The notes: generated by a model not told the origin, from the sequence alone. Counted from the first letter of the stretch, positions 27,689 to 36,400 are shown. The stretch is DNA of 64,000 nucleotides from Bacillus sp. RAR_GA_16 (GCF_020165985.1 NZ_JAIUKZ010000018.1:124001-188000); one strand, 5' to 3'. Numbers and translations are program-made.

Positions 27689-28699
27689 TTATGAAACATT
27701 TTCTTGCATTTCCGCCATGCGTACTTGTAATTGATATGCCATAGAAATGGACCATGCTAACGGTGTATTTTTATTCGGGATATTCGTACCACCAATATAG
27801 AGTTCAGGGATTTTGCCACTTTCTGGTGTAATACTCATCGTTTTGGACCAGTACTCGCTCATTTTATCAAGTTCTCCTAATTGCTCATAGCAAAGGCCAA
27901 GCCATGGAAATCCAAAACACCACTCTGCTTCGCTACCTTCATTGTAATAAATGTCATTCTCATACCTAATGATGCCACGTTCTCGTTCAAGGCGATCTGT
28001 TACGCGATCCACAATTTGTATCGCCTGCTCTCTTGAAACAACATTTAACGGATAAATTAATGATAAAAGTGCTAAGTCAGCTTCTTTCGTTTCACTTTCA
28101 CAAGGTAAAAGTTCGTTTAAAGTCTTTTCGCCTTTTTCAATCATATAAGAAGGTACGTTCACAAGAGTTTTAACAGCCTTTAAGCCAGCAACACAGGCTC
28201 CGACACTTGACGCATGTATTTCTACATTTTCTTCCCACATCCCATTATCAGGGCTCTTCCAATATTCAAGACATTCCAGGTAATCGACTAGCTTTTGAAC
28301 AATGCGATGATCTACTTTGTCTCTTAGCATCGGTTTGCCATTTTGCATCCCCTGACCGATTCCGAACAACAATATTCCTATTGCATCATTTTGCGCATGA
28401 CCCCATTCAACCGGAATTTCTTCTAGGTCTCTTGAATAACGCGCATGAATGTATTCATGTAAATAATGTGGCTTTTGTTCCGTATGAATATCAAGCTTCC
28501 ACTCATATTTTCTAAGTAACGTAAGCAAAGCATGATACGCTTTTTCATATCGTGAACATTTTGAATTTAAATATGGCATAACCGCATAGCATACATCTCT
28601 GATCCACACGTAGTCATAATCATCAGATGTACTTGCAACATAAGCTCCATTAGGTAGTCGCATGCTTTCAAGTACACTGTGCAGCTGCTGTTGATTCAT
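27689..28699 (-). CDS. GH15-like glycoside hydrolase
   Basis: 336 residues, alpha/alpha toroid type. Motifs of glucoamylase/phosphorylase kinase-like GH15 proteins: NGAYVASTSDDYDYVWIRD at about 17-35 and GMWEENVEIHASSVG near 175, plus ETKEADLALLSL. Would release glucose from alpha-glucans, which fits the neighbouring glycogen genes. ATG at 28699 follows AAGGAGCAGGTGAGAAAT; the longer frame from 28786 starts inside the promoter. A TGTCGAA box and TATAAT lie just upstream. Confidence 0.8.
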   Translation of the reverse strand: MNQQQLHSVLESMRLPNGAYVASTSDDYDYVWIRDVCYAVMPYLNSKCSRYEKAYHALLTLLRKYEWKLDIHTEQKPHYLHEYIHARYSRDLEEIPVEWGHAQNDAIGILLFGIGQGMQNGKPMLRDKVDHRIVQKLVDYLECLEYWKSPDNGMWEENVEIHASSVGACVAGLKAVKTLVNVPSYMIEKGEKTLNELLPCESETKEADLALLSLIYPLNVVSREQAIQIVDRVTDRLERERGIIRYENDIYYNEGSEAEWCFGFPWLGLCYEQLGELDKMSEYWSKTMSITPESGKIPELYIGGTNIPNKNTPLAWSISMAYQLQVRMAEMQENVS

Positions 28700-28730
28700 A
28701 TTTCTCACCTGCTCCTTATTTTTTACTACA

Positions 28731-28749
28731 ATTATACCCTTTTCGACAA
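28731..28749 (-). promoter_or_regulatory. promoter with an overlapping Spo0A-type box, GH15-like gene
   Basis: Minus strand TTGTCGAAAA (28740-28749), then a 3-base gap and TATAAT (28731-28736). The box sits between the -35 and -10 positions, where Spo0A binding usually represses. The predicted transcript start would be about 25 bases before the ATG. Confidence 0.6.
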
Positions 28750-28770
28750 TTTTAAACCTTTTATCAATTA

Positions 28771-28803
28771 AAAAAACCGACCCCAATCTGTTCGAGGTCA
28801 GTC
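28771..28803 (-). terminator. Rho-independent terminator
   Basis: CTGACCTC/GGGGTCGG stem (two G-T pairs) and T7 after the YhdB-like gene. Confidence 0.8.
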
Positions 28804-29055
28804 TAAAGTCTGATTTATAGCGGTGATCTCACTAATTTCAGGTTCCATTCGATAAACGTAATCAATGTAGGAAAGAAGCGTATCTCGTGCTTCTTTTACC
28901 TTCACAAATTCAGTTTCACGTATAAAGGCATGCACGAATTGTTCAATTCGCTTGGAAAGGATGTCATCTTCTGTTTTCATCATCAAAATGCTGAGATCAA
29001 TACAAGCACAATGATGCGTGTAATAAAGAGCTTTGTCATAGTCAGTTATGTCCAA
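28798..29055 (-). CDS. YhdB-like small protein
   Basis: 85 residues, all-helical, soluble: MDITDYDKALYYTHHCACID, ending MEPEISEITAINQT. This pattern (a YD-KALYYTH start and a PEISEITAIN end) recalls the YhdB family of bacilli. Function unknown. TTG start at 29055, 7 bases after AAAGGGGG. Confidence 0.65.
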   Translation of the reverse strand: MDITDYDKALYYTHHCACIDLSILMMKTEDDILSKRIEQFVHAFIRETEFVKVKEARDTLLSYIDYVYRMEPEISEITAINQTLD

Positions 29056-29073
29056 TGACTTGCCCCCTTTCTA

Positions 29074-29106
29074 GGAGCTTACTTATAGTATTTGCCCGTA
29101 AGCTCC
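29074..29106. repeat. inverted repeat upstream of the YhdB-like gene
   Basis: GGAGCTTAC at 29074-29082 and GTAAGCTCC at 29098-29106, perfect 9-base arms around a 15-base centre. No T run follows on the minus strand, so it is not a standard terminator of cvfB; it may be an operator or leader structure. Confidence 0.45.
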
Positions 29107-29132
29107 GCTTACACGAAGAAAAAGATGTCATA

Positions 29133-29993
29133 TTAGGATTTCAAAAAAGTTACTCCGTCTTGTTGTTCCACTTTCTTTTCTTTTATTAGTTTTCCCATCG
29201 CTCGCTTGAAAGCAGCTTTACTTATGTTAAATTCATTTTTGATCGCTTCTGGATCACTTTTATCCGTGAAAGGCATTTGATTATCGTGCTGCTGCATATA
29301 AGCAACGAGACGATCGGAATCCTCAATCCTTGCTTCTTTCACAAGTGGCCTTGTTGACACATTCACGCGCCCATCTTCTCTTACAAATGTAATTCTCATT
29401 GTCAAACGTTGGCCGAGCCTTACTTGATCTTTCATTTCATCTTTATGAAGATAAGCGAGATATCCCTCGTTAGTCAAAATGGAAACGCCATCGTCAAGAA
29501 AACGGAACACGAGGCCTTCTACTTCAGTATTTTTGCTATCGACCGGTGCTGCCACAGAAAGTTCCTGTATTTCTTCAAATTTGCTTAAATCAGCAAACAG
29601 ACGCTTCTTCTTATCAAGCTTTAACCCACAATAAAGTTCATCACCAATCGCTGGCCACGTTGCCCAGTCATAAGGGAGATCATCTTTAGATAAAAGCATG
29701 TCCTTTTGAATACCAATGTCTACAAATACGCCAAGGCTTCTCTTTACCTCTACAACTTTTAAAATCGAAAAAGAATCCATTGTAACGAGTGGGACGGTCT
29801 CAGTTGCAGAGAGTCTGCCCTGATGATCGTGATATAAGAAAACCTCTACTTCATCATCTTCTTCGTACTGATTCTTAGCTTCTTTTTTATGAAGCATCAC
29901 ATCTTCATAACCATTTGTTAAAAAATAACCGTATTCTTGGATACGTGCGACCCGTAATGTTGTCATTTCTCCTGCATGTAATTCACTTGCCAA
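29133..29993 (-). CDS. cvfB: CvfB family S1-domain RNA-binding protein (YitL)
   Basis: 286 residues with three S1-like units (GEMTTLRVARIQEYGYFL, SFSILKVVEVKRSLGVFVDIG, VEGLVFRFLDDG) and a C-terminal winged helix (NEFNISKAAFKRAMGKLI). CvfB binds RNA and affects gene expression and virulence in staphylococci. TTG start at 29993; an internal ATG 24 bases later would leave the ribosome site too close. Confidence 0.88.
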   Translation of the reverse strand: MASELHAGEMTTLRVARIQEYGYFLTNGYEDVMLHKKEAKNQYEEDDEVEVFLYHDHQGRLSATETVPLVTMDSFSILKVVEVKRSLGVFVDIGIQKDMLLSKDDLPYDWATWPAIGDELYCGLKLDKKKRLFADLSKFEEIQELSVAAPVDSKNTEVEGLVFRFLDDGVSILTNEGYLAYLHKDEMKDQVRLGQRLTMRITFVREDGRVNVSTRPLVKEARIEDSDRLVAYMQQHDNQMPFTDKSDPEAIKNEFNISKAAFKRAMGKLIKEKKVEQQDGVTFLKS

Positions 29994-30124
29994 CGTGCTT
30001 CACGCCTTTCTAATTTCTCATCTTAGTATATCACTTTCACTATTGGTATTTTCCCTTCGTTCTCATAAAAGTATCTTTCCTGTCAATACTAATAGTGAAT
30101 CCATTTCAAAAGGGGAGGCTCTTT

Positions 30125-30394
30125 ATGTCCACATACCGTAAAGTCGAAGAAATGTTAAAAAACGCTCATGAGCTAACTGAATACGCTGATGAACAGCTTC
30201 AACTAGCAACCCAACAGCAATCTGCATTGAACGATAAAGGATATACGGAAACACAACAATTGCTTGAGCGTATGTCGGTAGAACTCGATAAAATGATTCA
30301 CAGTGCTAATCCTGAACAGCGTGACGCCCTTAACAGAGCGCAACAACAAATTCAGGATCGTCAAAATAATTTCATACTTGGATTTGAAACATGA
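30125..30394 (+). CDS. DUF2524 family protein (YtzC-like)
   Basis: 89 residues, helical, Gln-rich, no Cys: MSTYRKVEEMLKNAHELTEY, ending in QDRQNNFILGF. Pattern matches B. subtilis YtzC, of unknown function. GGGGAGG lies before the ATG at 30125; an upstream in-frame ATG at 30095 has no site. Confidence 0.72.
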   Translation: MSTYRKVEEMLKNAHELTEYADEQLQLATQQQSALNDKGYTETQQLLERMSVELDKMIHSANPEQRDALNRAQQQIQDRQNNFILGFET

Positions 30395-30420
30395 GATCTG
30401 CTAATAGCAGGTCTCTTTTA
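30393..30420 (+). terminator. Rho-independent terminator
   Basis: GAGATCTGCT/AGCAGGTCTC stem (one G-T pair) and a T run after the DUF2524 gene. Confidence 0.8.
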
Positions 30421-30430
30421 TTATAGCCGC

Positions 30431-30949
30431 TTAAGAAAAAACGCCAAATTCACTGGCTAAGGTCTGAGAGTGTTTCCTTCTGCCTTTTCTTGCTTTCATT
30501 CGTTCATATCCACCATCATTTACGAATTTTTCTTCTTCCGTTTCAGGCATCGCTTCTGGTACCCTGGTTGGAATGCTTTCTTCATCAAGTGCTACGAACG
30601 TTAAAAAGGACGTTGCGCATACTTTCTTTTTCCCTGATATCACATTTTCTGCAAAAATCTTTACAAACACTTCCATCGAAGTGTTGTGCGTCCAACTGAC
30701 ATAAGCTTCTAAACTTACGACTTCTCCCTCACGAATTGGACTAAGGAAATCGATGGAGTCTGCTGATGCCGTGACAACTGCGGATCTAGCGTGTTTCGAC
30801 GCTGCAATCGCTGCAATATCATCAATGTAAGACATAAGCTTCCCACCAAAGAGCGTGCCGTGTGTGTTCGTATCTGAAGGTAAGACAAAACTTGATTTCG
30901 TTGTTCTTGAATCACGTATTAATTTCTTTGTTAAAACCGTATTCGTCAT
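30431..30949 (-). CDS. acyl-CoA thioesterase, hotdog fold (YkhA-like)
   Basis: 172 residues with the hotdog motif DTNTHGTLFGGKLMSYID at about 25-42 (Asn, His and Gly of the active site), and the later DFLSPIREGEVV block. It hydrolyses acyl-CoA, like YkhA. Ends in a Lys/Arg-rich extension (KARKGRRKHSQ). Convergent with the DUF2524 gene. Confidence 0.88.
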   Translation of the reverse strand: MTNTVLTKKLIRDSRTTKSSFVLPSDTNTHGTLFGGKLMSYIDDIAAIAASKHARSAVVTASADSIDFLSPIREGEVVSLEAYVSWTHNTSMEVFVKIFAENVISGKKKVCATSFLTFVALDEESIPTRVPEAMPETEEEKFVNDGGYERMKARKGRRKHSQTLASEFGVFS

Positions 30950-30965
30950 TTTTTATCCACACTTT

Positions 30966-32654
30966 CTAGAAAAGCCCAATTGCTGTTCCATCTTCTGAAA
31001 CATCCATATTAAGAGCTGCAGGTTTTTTAGGTAATCCAGGCATTGTCATCACGTTACCGGTTAATGCTACGATAAATCCGGCTCCAATGGAAGGACGAAA
31101 TTCACGTATTGTGATTCTAAACCCAGAAGGTCGTCCTAGCAGGGAAGGATCATCTGAAAGGGAGTACTGGGTTTTCGCCATACATATTGGCAGTTGGTCC
31201 CACCCATTTTCTTCGAATTCTTTTATCTGTTTCATTGCTTTAGAGGACAAATTAACGCCTTCTGCTCCGTAGATTTCCGTTGCAATTTTTTCCACTTTTT
31301 CCTGAATAGTAAGAGTAAGATCGTAAAGAGGTTTAAATTGGTTCTCGTTTTGATCGATTTCATTTAATAACGTTTTCGCGAGTTCAACGCCTCCTTCGCC
31401 ACCATTTGCCCACACATCAGTTAACGCTACCGGTATCTCATTCTCCTTACACCATTGTCGCAATGCCTTTACTTCAAGATCAGTATCGGTGACAAAACGG
31501 TTAATGGCTACTACAAATGGGACGCCAAATTTCTTAATGGAAGCCACATGATGTTCAAGATTAGCTAGTCCTTTATGTAAAGCCGCAACATCTTCTTTTT
31601 TTAGCTCATCTTTTGGTACACCACCATGCATTTTAAGGGCGCGAATCGTCGCAACGATAACAGTTGCTGCAGGTTCAATCTCGCCTGCTCTTGTTTTGAT
31701 ATCAAAAAACTTCTCAGCTCCAAGATCTGCCCCAAAGCCTGCTTCCGTAATTACATAATCAGAAAGCTTTTGAGCCATCTTCGTTGCAGCGACACTATTG
31801 CATCCGTGAGCAATGTTTGCGAATGGACCGCCGTGAATGAGCGCTGGGGTATTTTCTAAGGTTTGAACGAGATTCGGATTCATCGCATCTTTCAAAAGAA
31901 GTGTAATCGCTCCTTCTACGCCTAAATCTCCAGCCGTGATCGGTTCTTTATTCATGTTATATCCTATAACAATCGAAGCAATACGCTTCTTTAAATCAGT
32001 TAAGTCAGAGGCCAGGCAAAGAATCGCCATAATTTCTGATGCAACAGTAATGTCGAAACCGTCTTCACGAGGGACACCTTGCGTGCTGCCACCTAGACCA
32101 ACAATGACATTTCGTAAAGCACGGTCATTTAAATCGACGACTCGTTTCCACGTTACACGTCTCGTGTCAAATCCGATTTCATTACCTTGATGAATGTGGT
32201 TATCGATTAGGGCCGATAAGGCGTTGTGAGCGGAGGTGATCGCATGTATATCCCCTGTAAAATGAAGATTAATGTCTTCCATTGGCATGACTTGAGCGTA
32301 TCCTCCCCCAGCGGCACCACCTTTAATACCCATACTTGGCCCTAATGAAGGTTCTCTCATCGCAACAATGGCTTTTTCGCCAATTCGATTTAAGGCCTGG
32401 GCAAGCCCCACGGTTACTGTACTTTTCCCTTCACCTGCAGGCGTAGGATTGATTGCAGTAACAAGAACAACTTTTCCAGAAGGTTGATCATTCAAACGAT
32501 TCATTGCATTCAATGAAATTTTAGCTTTAAAGTGACCATAAGGTTCCCATTCCTCTTCATGTAACCCTAGTTGATCAGCGATGGTTTTAATTCGTTTCAT
32601 TTGAGATTCCTGCGCAATTTCAATGTCACTTTTATATTTAATTTCCGGCTTCAT
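30966..32654 (-). CDS. fhs: formate-tetrahydrofolate ligase
   Basis: 562 residues. P-loop TPAGEGKST at 71-79, followed by [10 protein letters not shown] and [21 protein letters not shown]. The enzyme makes 10-formyl-tetrahydrofolate from formate and ATP. ATG at 32654 after TGGAGGGGTCTT. It ends 16 bases before the YkhA-like gene, so both are in one transcript order but that gene's role differs. Confidence 0.97.
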   Translation of the reverse strand: MKPEIKYKSDIEIAQESQMKRIKTIADQLGLHEEEWEPYGHFKAKISLNAMNRLNDQPSGKVVLVTAINPTPAGEGKSTVTVGLAQALNRIGEKAIVAMREPSLGPSMGIKGGAAGGGYAQVMPMEDINLHFTGDIHAITSAHNALSALIDNHIHQGNEIGFDTRRVTWKRVVDLNDRALRNVIVGLGGSTQGVPREDGFDITVASEIMAILCLASDLTDLKKRIASIVIGYNMNKEPITAGDLGVEGAITLLLKDAMNPNLVQTLENTPALIHGGPFANIAHGCNSVAATKMAQKLSDYVITEAGFGADLGAEKFFDIKTRAGEIEPAATVIVATIRALKMHGGVPKDELKKEDVAALHKGLANLEHHVASIKKFGVPFVVAINRFVTDTDLEVKALRQWCKENEIPVALTDVWANGGEGGVELAKTLLNEIDQNENQFKPLYDLTLTIQEKVEKIATEIYGAEGVNLSSKAMKQIKEFEENGWDQLPICMAKTQYSLSDDPSLLGRPSGFRITIREFRPSIGAGFIVALTGNVMTMPGLPKKPAALNMDVSEDGTAIGLF

Positions 32655-32750
32655 AAGACCCCTCCATGCGTAAAATTACTTAACTCCATTATCCATCTTA
32701 CCCAACTTTATTCCTCGCGTTAAGGATTATGTGCTAATCCGTCAGTAGTA

Positions 32751-32779
32751 TTGACATTTTTATAATGAGACGTTATAGT
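32751..32779 (+). promoter_or_regulatory. SigA promoter of cspD
   Basis: TTGACA at 32751-32756, 17 bases, TATAGT at 32774-32779. Transcription should begin near 32786, giving a leader of about 150 bases. Confidence 0.8.
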
Positions 32780-32823
32780 TAAATTAACCATTTGTCATAT
32801 AGGATATTTGATTGAGACTTTGA

Positions 32824-32914
32824 ATTCGATTTATTGTGCACTTTTCGTACACATCGAATATCTCTTATTCAACATCCGATAAATGGTTGAAATTTAAAGT
32901 GCACAAGATTGTGC
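32824..32914 (+). promoter_or_regulatory. cspD 5' leader with mutually exclusive helices
   Basis: TTGTGCACTTT (32834-32844) can pair with AAAGTGCACAA (32896-32906). The same 3' element can instead form a local hairpin with TTGTGC at 32909-32914, and ATTCGAT/ATCGAAT (32824-32830, 32853-32859) encloses the first strand. These cannot all form at once. The ribosome site AGGAGG follows at about 32924. Long switching leaders are known for cold shock mRNAs. Confidence 0.6.
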
Positions 32915-32936
32915 TAAGCTTTTAGGAGGAACAAAC

Positions 32937-33137
32937 ATGCAAAACGGTAAAGTAAAATGGTTTAATGCAGAAAAAGGATTCGGTTTCATCGAAATCGAAG
33001 GAGCTGACGATGTATTCGTACACTTCTCAGCAATCAATGACGAAGGTTTCAAAACACTTGAAGAAGGCCAAGAAGTTTCTTTCGAAATCGTTGAAGGAAA
33101 CCGCGGACCTCAAGCTGCTAACGTAAACAAACTTTAA
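32937..33137 (+). CDS. cspD: cold shock protein CspD-like
   Basis: 66 residues, single cold shock domain with both RNP motifs (KGFGFIE and VFVHFSAI). Binds single-stranded RNA and DNA. In B. subtilis cspD lies next to ypeQ-ypeP, as the gene does here, which supports the name. ATG after TTAGGAGGAACAAAC. Confidence 0.93.
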   Translation: MQNGKVKWFNAEKGFGFIEIEGADDVFVHFSAINDEGFKTLEEGQEVSFEIVEGNRGPQAANVNKL

Positions 33138-33148
33138 TTATAAACCAC

Positions 33149-33182
33149 AAGGAACTGATCTCCGCATCAGTTCCTTTTTTTT
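33149..33182 (+). terminator. Rho-independent terminator of cspD
   Basis: AAGGAACTGAT/ATCAGTTCCTT stem and T8. Confidence 0.93.
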
Positions 33183-33246
33183 GTATCTTTTTCGATTAAT
33201 CCCCCTTCACCGTGGTCATACTATGACTGTGAAAGGATGGGATCAT

Positions 33247-33495
33247 ATGTCAGAGCCATATTCTGATTTGCAGCAAATTGAAATGTCCATTAAATCAGCA
33301 CAGCATCTCGTTGGTCAAGCAACAAAAAGCATGAATGGGAACCAATTGAAAGCTGCACAGGATGCCATTAACCAGGCTAAAGAACAGTTTCAACAAGCGC
33401 TATCCCATAAGTCTGGGACGAATGAGCAGTTCTACGAATTCTCAAGTGAATTAATCCAAAAATGCGAAACGCAATTAAAAGAAGCAAATGAATAA
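33247..33495 (+). CDS. DUF2564-like small helical protein
   Basis: 82 residues, MSEPYSDLQQIEMSIKSAQ, all helix, Gln-rich, no Cys. The VGQATKSM block and length recall DUF2564. ATG at 33247 follows AAAGGATGGGATC; two upstream ATGs in frame lie without ribosome sites. Function unknown. Confidence 0.65.
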   Translation: MSEPYSDLQQIEMSIKSAQHLVGQATKSMNGNQLKAAQDAINQAKEQFQQALSHKSGTNEQFYEFSSELIQKCETQLKEANE

Positions 33496-33523
33496 GAGAA
33501 GCAGCCCCTCGCTGCTTCTCTTA
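33493..33523. terminator. bidirectional terminator
   Basis: AAGAGAAGCAG/CTGCTTCTCTT stem between two convergent genes. Confidence 0.9.
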
Positions 33524-34183
33524 TTCATTGTCCAGCTCAATTGAACTACTGATTTCGGTTCCATTTAACGCTTGCTTGGCTAACCGGTGAGACTCTTTAT
33601 TCTCATCCCGTGAAATATGCTTGTACACCGGTTGGAGTCGTAATTGACGGAGCGTATCTTCAATTCGGTCCATCCATCTTGTGAAGAGTGGTTCATATAC
33701 AGCCCACTCACCTGCAAGCTGATTGATGACGACTTGAGAGTCACCTTTGATCATAATTTCCGTATCTTCTACATCAATGGTTTTTATTTCTTGAAGACCT
33801 AACCAGAGAGCAGCATACTCTGCCTCATTATTGTTTTCAAGATAATCAAGTGCTTTATTTATCCGTATTCGCTTTCGCTGTCTTCCCTCGTGATAATAGA
33901 TAACCGCTCCACATCCAGCTTTCTTCGTTTGCTTGTCAAAGCTTCCATCAAAAATAATTTCAATTGAAGCTGGGCGCTCCTGCTTTTTGGTCATATAGGA
34001 TTCTAATTCTTTCACTGACCATTTTGTACCTCTATTATCTAAAAAGTAAAGGTCAATGGATCGACCCGTTTTTGTAATATCACGTGCCATAAGCATGGCT
34101 TCATTAAAAGGCATTTCATCAGAGGTCATCCAGGAGGAAATGCCTCTAGGTGTTTTGTATTTCCACTTTACGATTACATCCAT
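33521..34183 (-). CDS. ypeP: RNase H-like protein with N-terminal extension (YpeP-like)
   Basis: 220 residues. An N-terminal domain of about 70 residues (PRGISSWMTSDEMPF) precedes an RNase H fold from about 72. Acidic residues Asp (FDGSF), Glu (NNEAEYAALW) and Asp (KGDSQVV) are present, but the fourth position, Asp in active enzymes, is His in ENKESHRLAKQ. Activity may be weakened or metal use changed. Located beside the zinc-finger gene as in B. subtilis. Confidence 0.82.
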   Translation of the reverse strand: MDVIVKWKYKTPRGISSWMTSDEMPFNEAMLMARDITKTGRSIDLYFLDNRGTKWSVKELESYMTKKQERPASIEIIFDGSFDKQTKKAGCGAVIYYHEGRQRKRIRINKALDYLENNNEAEYAALWLGLQEIKTIDVEDTEIMIKGDSQVVINQLAGEWAVYEPLFTRWMDRIEDTLRQLRLQPVYKHISRDENKESHRLAKQALNGTEISSSIELDNE

Positions 34184-34195
34184 CGTTGGTCCTCC

Positions 34196-34381
34196 TTAAG
34201 TCAAATGTTTGCCCAATTCCTTTAATTCTTCTCCAACCGTGCACTCCGTAATGCAAAAGCGCTGGGCATGACATTTCCCATAATCATGTTGATTCACTTG
34301 TTTTAATAAGCAATCCTGACAATATGTATCAAGGATTAATCCAACTTCCATCATCACTTCTTTTTTCTTCATACTTTTCAC
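34196..34381 (-). CDS. small zinc-finger protein (YpeQ-like)
   Basis: 61 residues with Cys at 20 and 23 (YCQDC), then HDYGKCHAQRFCITECTVG with further Cys and His. This spacing is that of a small C2HC-type zinc-finger family (YpeQ). Probably nucleic-acid or protein binding. It starts 12 bases before the ypeP-like gene in the same direction. Confidence 0.75.
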   Translation of the reverse strand: MKSMKKKEVMMEVGLILDTYCQDCLLKQVNQHDYGKCHAQRFCITECTVGEELKELGKHLT

Positions 34382-34498
34382 TCCTACACACAGTCCCTTC
34401 TATACAGCTTTCTCCTTTTATCTTAAATGTATGTCTTCTCTCTTCGAACATGATTATGATAAAATACAACAAGATTAGTCCACAGAGAGGAGCACCAA

Positions 34499-34897
34499 AT
34501 GATTGAAGTCTATGTAGACGGAGCAAGCGCAGGCAACCCGGGTCCCTCTGGAGCCGGTGTCTTTATTAAAGCTGGAGGTAGCGTTATTCGATCTTCTCTT
34601 CCACTTGGAACGCTTACGAACCATGAAGCAGAATTTGAAGCATTAATTCACGCTCTCTCGATTTGCAAAGAAAATCAGTATCGTACCCTTTCTATCCGAA
34701 CAGATTCACAGCTTGTGAGTAGCGCTGTAGATGGTAGGTACGTAAAAAATAAAGACTTTCAACCTTATTTAACTCGCTGTCTTGAATTAGTTGATCAGTT
34801 TGATCTGTGTTTTATCAAATGGATTCCTAGTTCAAAAAATAAAATGGCAGACGAACTAGCGCGTAAAGCGATTCAGCAAAATGAACAACATGGATGA
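34499..34897 (+). CDS. ypdQ: RNase HI family protein (YpdQ)
   Basis: 132 residues, the length of YpdQ. VDGASAGNPGPSGAG at 5-19, EAEFEAL, TDSQLV and MADELA give the four carboxylates (Asp, Glu, Asp, Asp) of RNase HI, all intact. The basic handle of E. coli RNase HI is absent. GAGAGGAGC before the ATG. Divergent from the ypeP-zinc-finger pair. Confidence 0.88.
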   Translation: MIEVYVDGASAGNPGPSGAGVFIKAGGSVIRSSLPLGTLTNHEAEFEALIHALSICKENQYRTLSIRTDSQLVSSAVDGRYVKNKDFQPYLTRCLELVDQFDLCFIKWIPSSKNKMADELARKAIQQNEQHG

Positions 34898-34914
34898 TAA
34901 CCTTATAGAAAACG

Positions 34915-34949
34915 AGCGCCTTTCATTGCAAAGGCGCTGTTTTTGTTTT
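34915..34949 (+). terminator. Rho-independent terminator of ypdQ
   Basis: AGCGCCTTT/AAAGGCGCT stem and a T-rich tail. Confidence 0.88.
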
Positions 34950-34956
34950 GGTTTCA

Positions 34957-35835
34957 TTAGACCCGAATCCGTAATCCCAACATGTCGAACTCGGACTTCA
35001 GCTGTGTATAATCGAGATCTAACCTGCACTCGTCAAAGGCATAACGTTCCAGTTCAGGAATAGCACGCTCGATTGTGACAAGCTCTAAACTTAATTTTGC
35101 GAGTTCCTCTCCTTCAATTAACTTTTTTCGATAACGGTTATATTTGCTATCTAATTCACTGATATTTTCATACACACCTTGAATCGATCCATATTGTTGA
35201 ATGAGAGGTAACGCAGCCTTGTCTCCAACTCCAGCCACTCCAGGGATATTATCGCTTTTATCGCCTAAAAGAGCTTTCACATCAACCCACTGATCAGGAG
35301 TAATGCCATACTCCGTTTTAAAATGCTCTTCAGAGTATACCCGATCGCCTTCCTTTCGAATCGCAATGATTTGTGACACGGTGGGATTTAATAGCTGAAG
35401 CAGGTCCCTATCATTACTGTAGATGTAACAATCTCCAAGTCCTTCCTTCGTCCACTTGTCAGAAAGCGTACCGATCACATCATCCGCTTCGTACCCTTCT
35501 ATACTCATTTGTGGAATTCCTGTTGCACGAAACAAATTTACTGCTGTTTCATATTGCTGAATTAATGGAGCTGGGAGATCTTCTCTTGTCCCCTTGTAGT
35601 TTTCAAATAGCGCTTTACGCTTCACTTCATTTCTTTTAACGTCCCAGGTGACGACAAAATGAGTTGGCTCATAATGATTTATAAGCGAAATCATTTTTTG
35701 CAGTTTCACTCTTAGAGCGTTTGTATAAAGGCCCTCAGGCGTTTTTGAAAGCTGCTCTTCTGATTTTCCATATGCAGTTGCAAAGTAGCCCCTACTTAAT
35801 AAATTAAACCCATCAATTAATATAAGTCGTCCCAT
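34957..35835 (-). CDS. ypcP: 5'-3' exonuclease YpcP
   Basis: 292 residues, the PIN-like 5' nuclease fold of Pol I's N-terminal domain, without polymerase. Conserved Asp in ILIDGFN, EGYEADDVIG, SNDRDLLQL and LLGDKSDNIPGVAGVG (helix-hairpin-helix). It removes flaps and RNA primers. ATG at 35835 after AGAGGAGAAAC. In B. subtilis the gene also lies near ypdQ. Confidence 0.93.
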   Translation of the reverse strand: MGRLILIDGFNLLSRGYFATAYGKSEEQLSKTPEGLYTNALRVKLQKMISLINHYEPTHFVVTWDVKRNEVKRKALFENYKGTREDLPAPLIQQYETAVNLFRATGIPQMSIEGYEADDVIGTLSDKWTKEGLGDCYIYSNDRDLLQLLNPTVSQIIAIRKEGDRVYSEEHFKTEYGITPDQWVDVKALLGDKSDNIPGVAGVGDKAALPLIQQYGSIQGVYENISELDSKYNRYRKKLIEGEELAKLSLELVTIERAIPELERYAFDECRLDLDYTQLKSEFDMLGLRIRV

Positions 35836-35919
35836 GTTTCTCCTCTTCCTTTCACACACTGTACCTATTTTCTTTTGTAATGGTACCATAGATTGTGAAA
35901 GATCGTCGTTCCCACAAAA

Positions 35920-35949
35920 GAAAAAGCCTTCAAAATAAATTGAAGGCTC
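35920..35949 (-). terminator. Rho-independent terminator
   Basis: AGCCTTCA/TGAAGGCT stem and T-rich end after the 41-residue gene. Confidence 0.85.
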
Positions 35950-35956
35950 GTTCTTT

Positions 35957-36082
35957 TTATTCTTGCGGGTTTTTCAGCTTTTCTGCTTCCATCTCTGCAT
36001 AAGATGGCATTTGTTTCGCTTTTTGCTGTTTGGCGTTATTATTACGTTGTGCATTGGGATTGCCTTTTTTCTGTCTGCCCAT
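35957..36082 (-). CDS. small Asn/Gln/Lys-rich protein
   Basis: 41 residues: MGRQKKGNPNAQRNNNAKQQ, ending KLKNPQE. AAAGGAGTGTTACG before the ATG and a terminator right after the stop support it. Composition is that of minor small acid-soluble spore proteins, and B. subtilis has sspL near ypcP, but the sequence is not SspL as I know it. Confidence 0.6.
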   Translation of the reverse strand: MGRQKKGNPNAQRNNNAKQQKAKQMPSYAEMEAEKLKNPQE

Positions 36083-36142
36083 CGTAACACTCCTTTAGAA
36101 AGTAATTCTTTTCTAGTTTGCGTCAGATAGGCCTTATTCTAT

Positions 36143-36400
36143 TCAGTCGAAATGAAGCTCCTGTTTGTAAGAACGGAGAAACGCAACATACTGTCTTGAG
36201 GCTTCTTCAAATGCTTTCTCGTCTCGTCTGTCTAGAGCTTGATCAATGGTTTGCTGGTAACGTTCTTCCTGGAAAGTAAACACGGCTTCATCAAGGATTA
36301 ATTGGGCGTACAATTCCAACTCAAACGTTTCCTGTTCTTGTTTCTTTTTCATAGCACGTTGTTTCATATTGTCTTTATACGACTTATGATGATTGTTCAT
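36143..36400 (-). CDS. IDEAL domain protein
   Basis: 85 residues. Basic N-terminus (KDNMKQRAMKKKQEQE) and a C-terminal IDEAL-type domain: LDEAVFTFQEERYQQTIDQA LDRRDEKAFEEAS. The domain is found in bacilli, where it may bind adapter proteins. ATG at 36400 after GAGGGGGGAGAGCTAGC; the longer frame from 36454 lacks a site. Confidence 0.78.
   Translation of the reverse strand: MNNHHKSYKDNMKQRAMKKKQEQETFELELYAQLILDEAVFTFQEERYQQTIDQALDRRDEKAFEEASRQYVAFLRSYKQELHFD

Noticed and set aside
30953-30961. Single TTATCCACA upstream of the YkhA-like gene
   Set aside because: An isolated box is expected by chance in a 64-kb window and has no neighbours, unlike the cluster at 46411.
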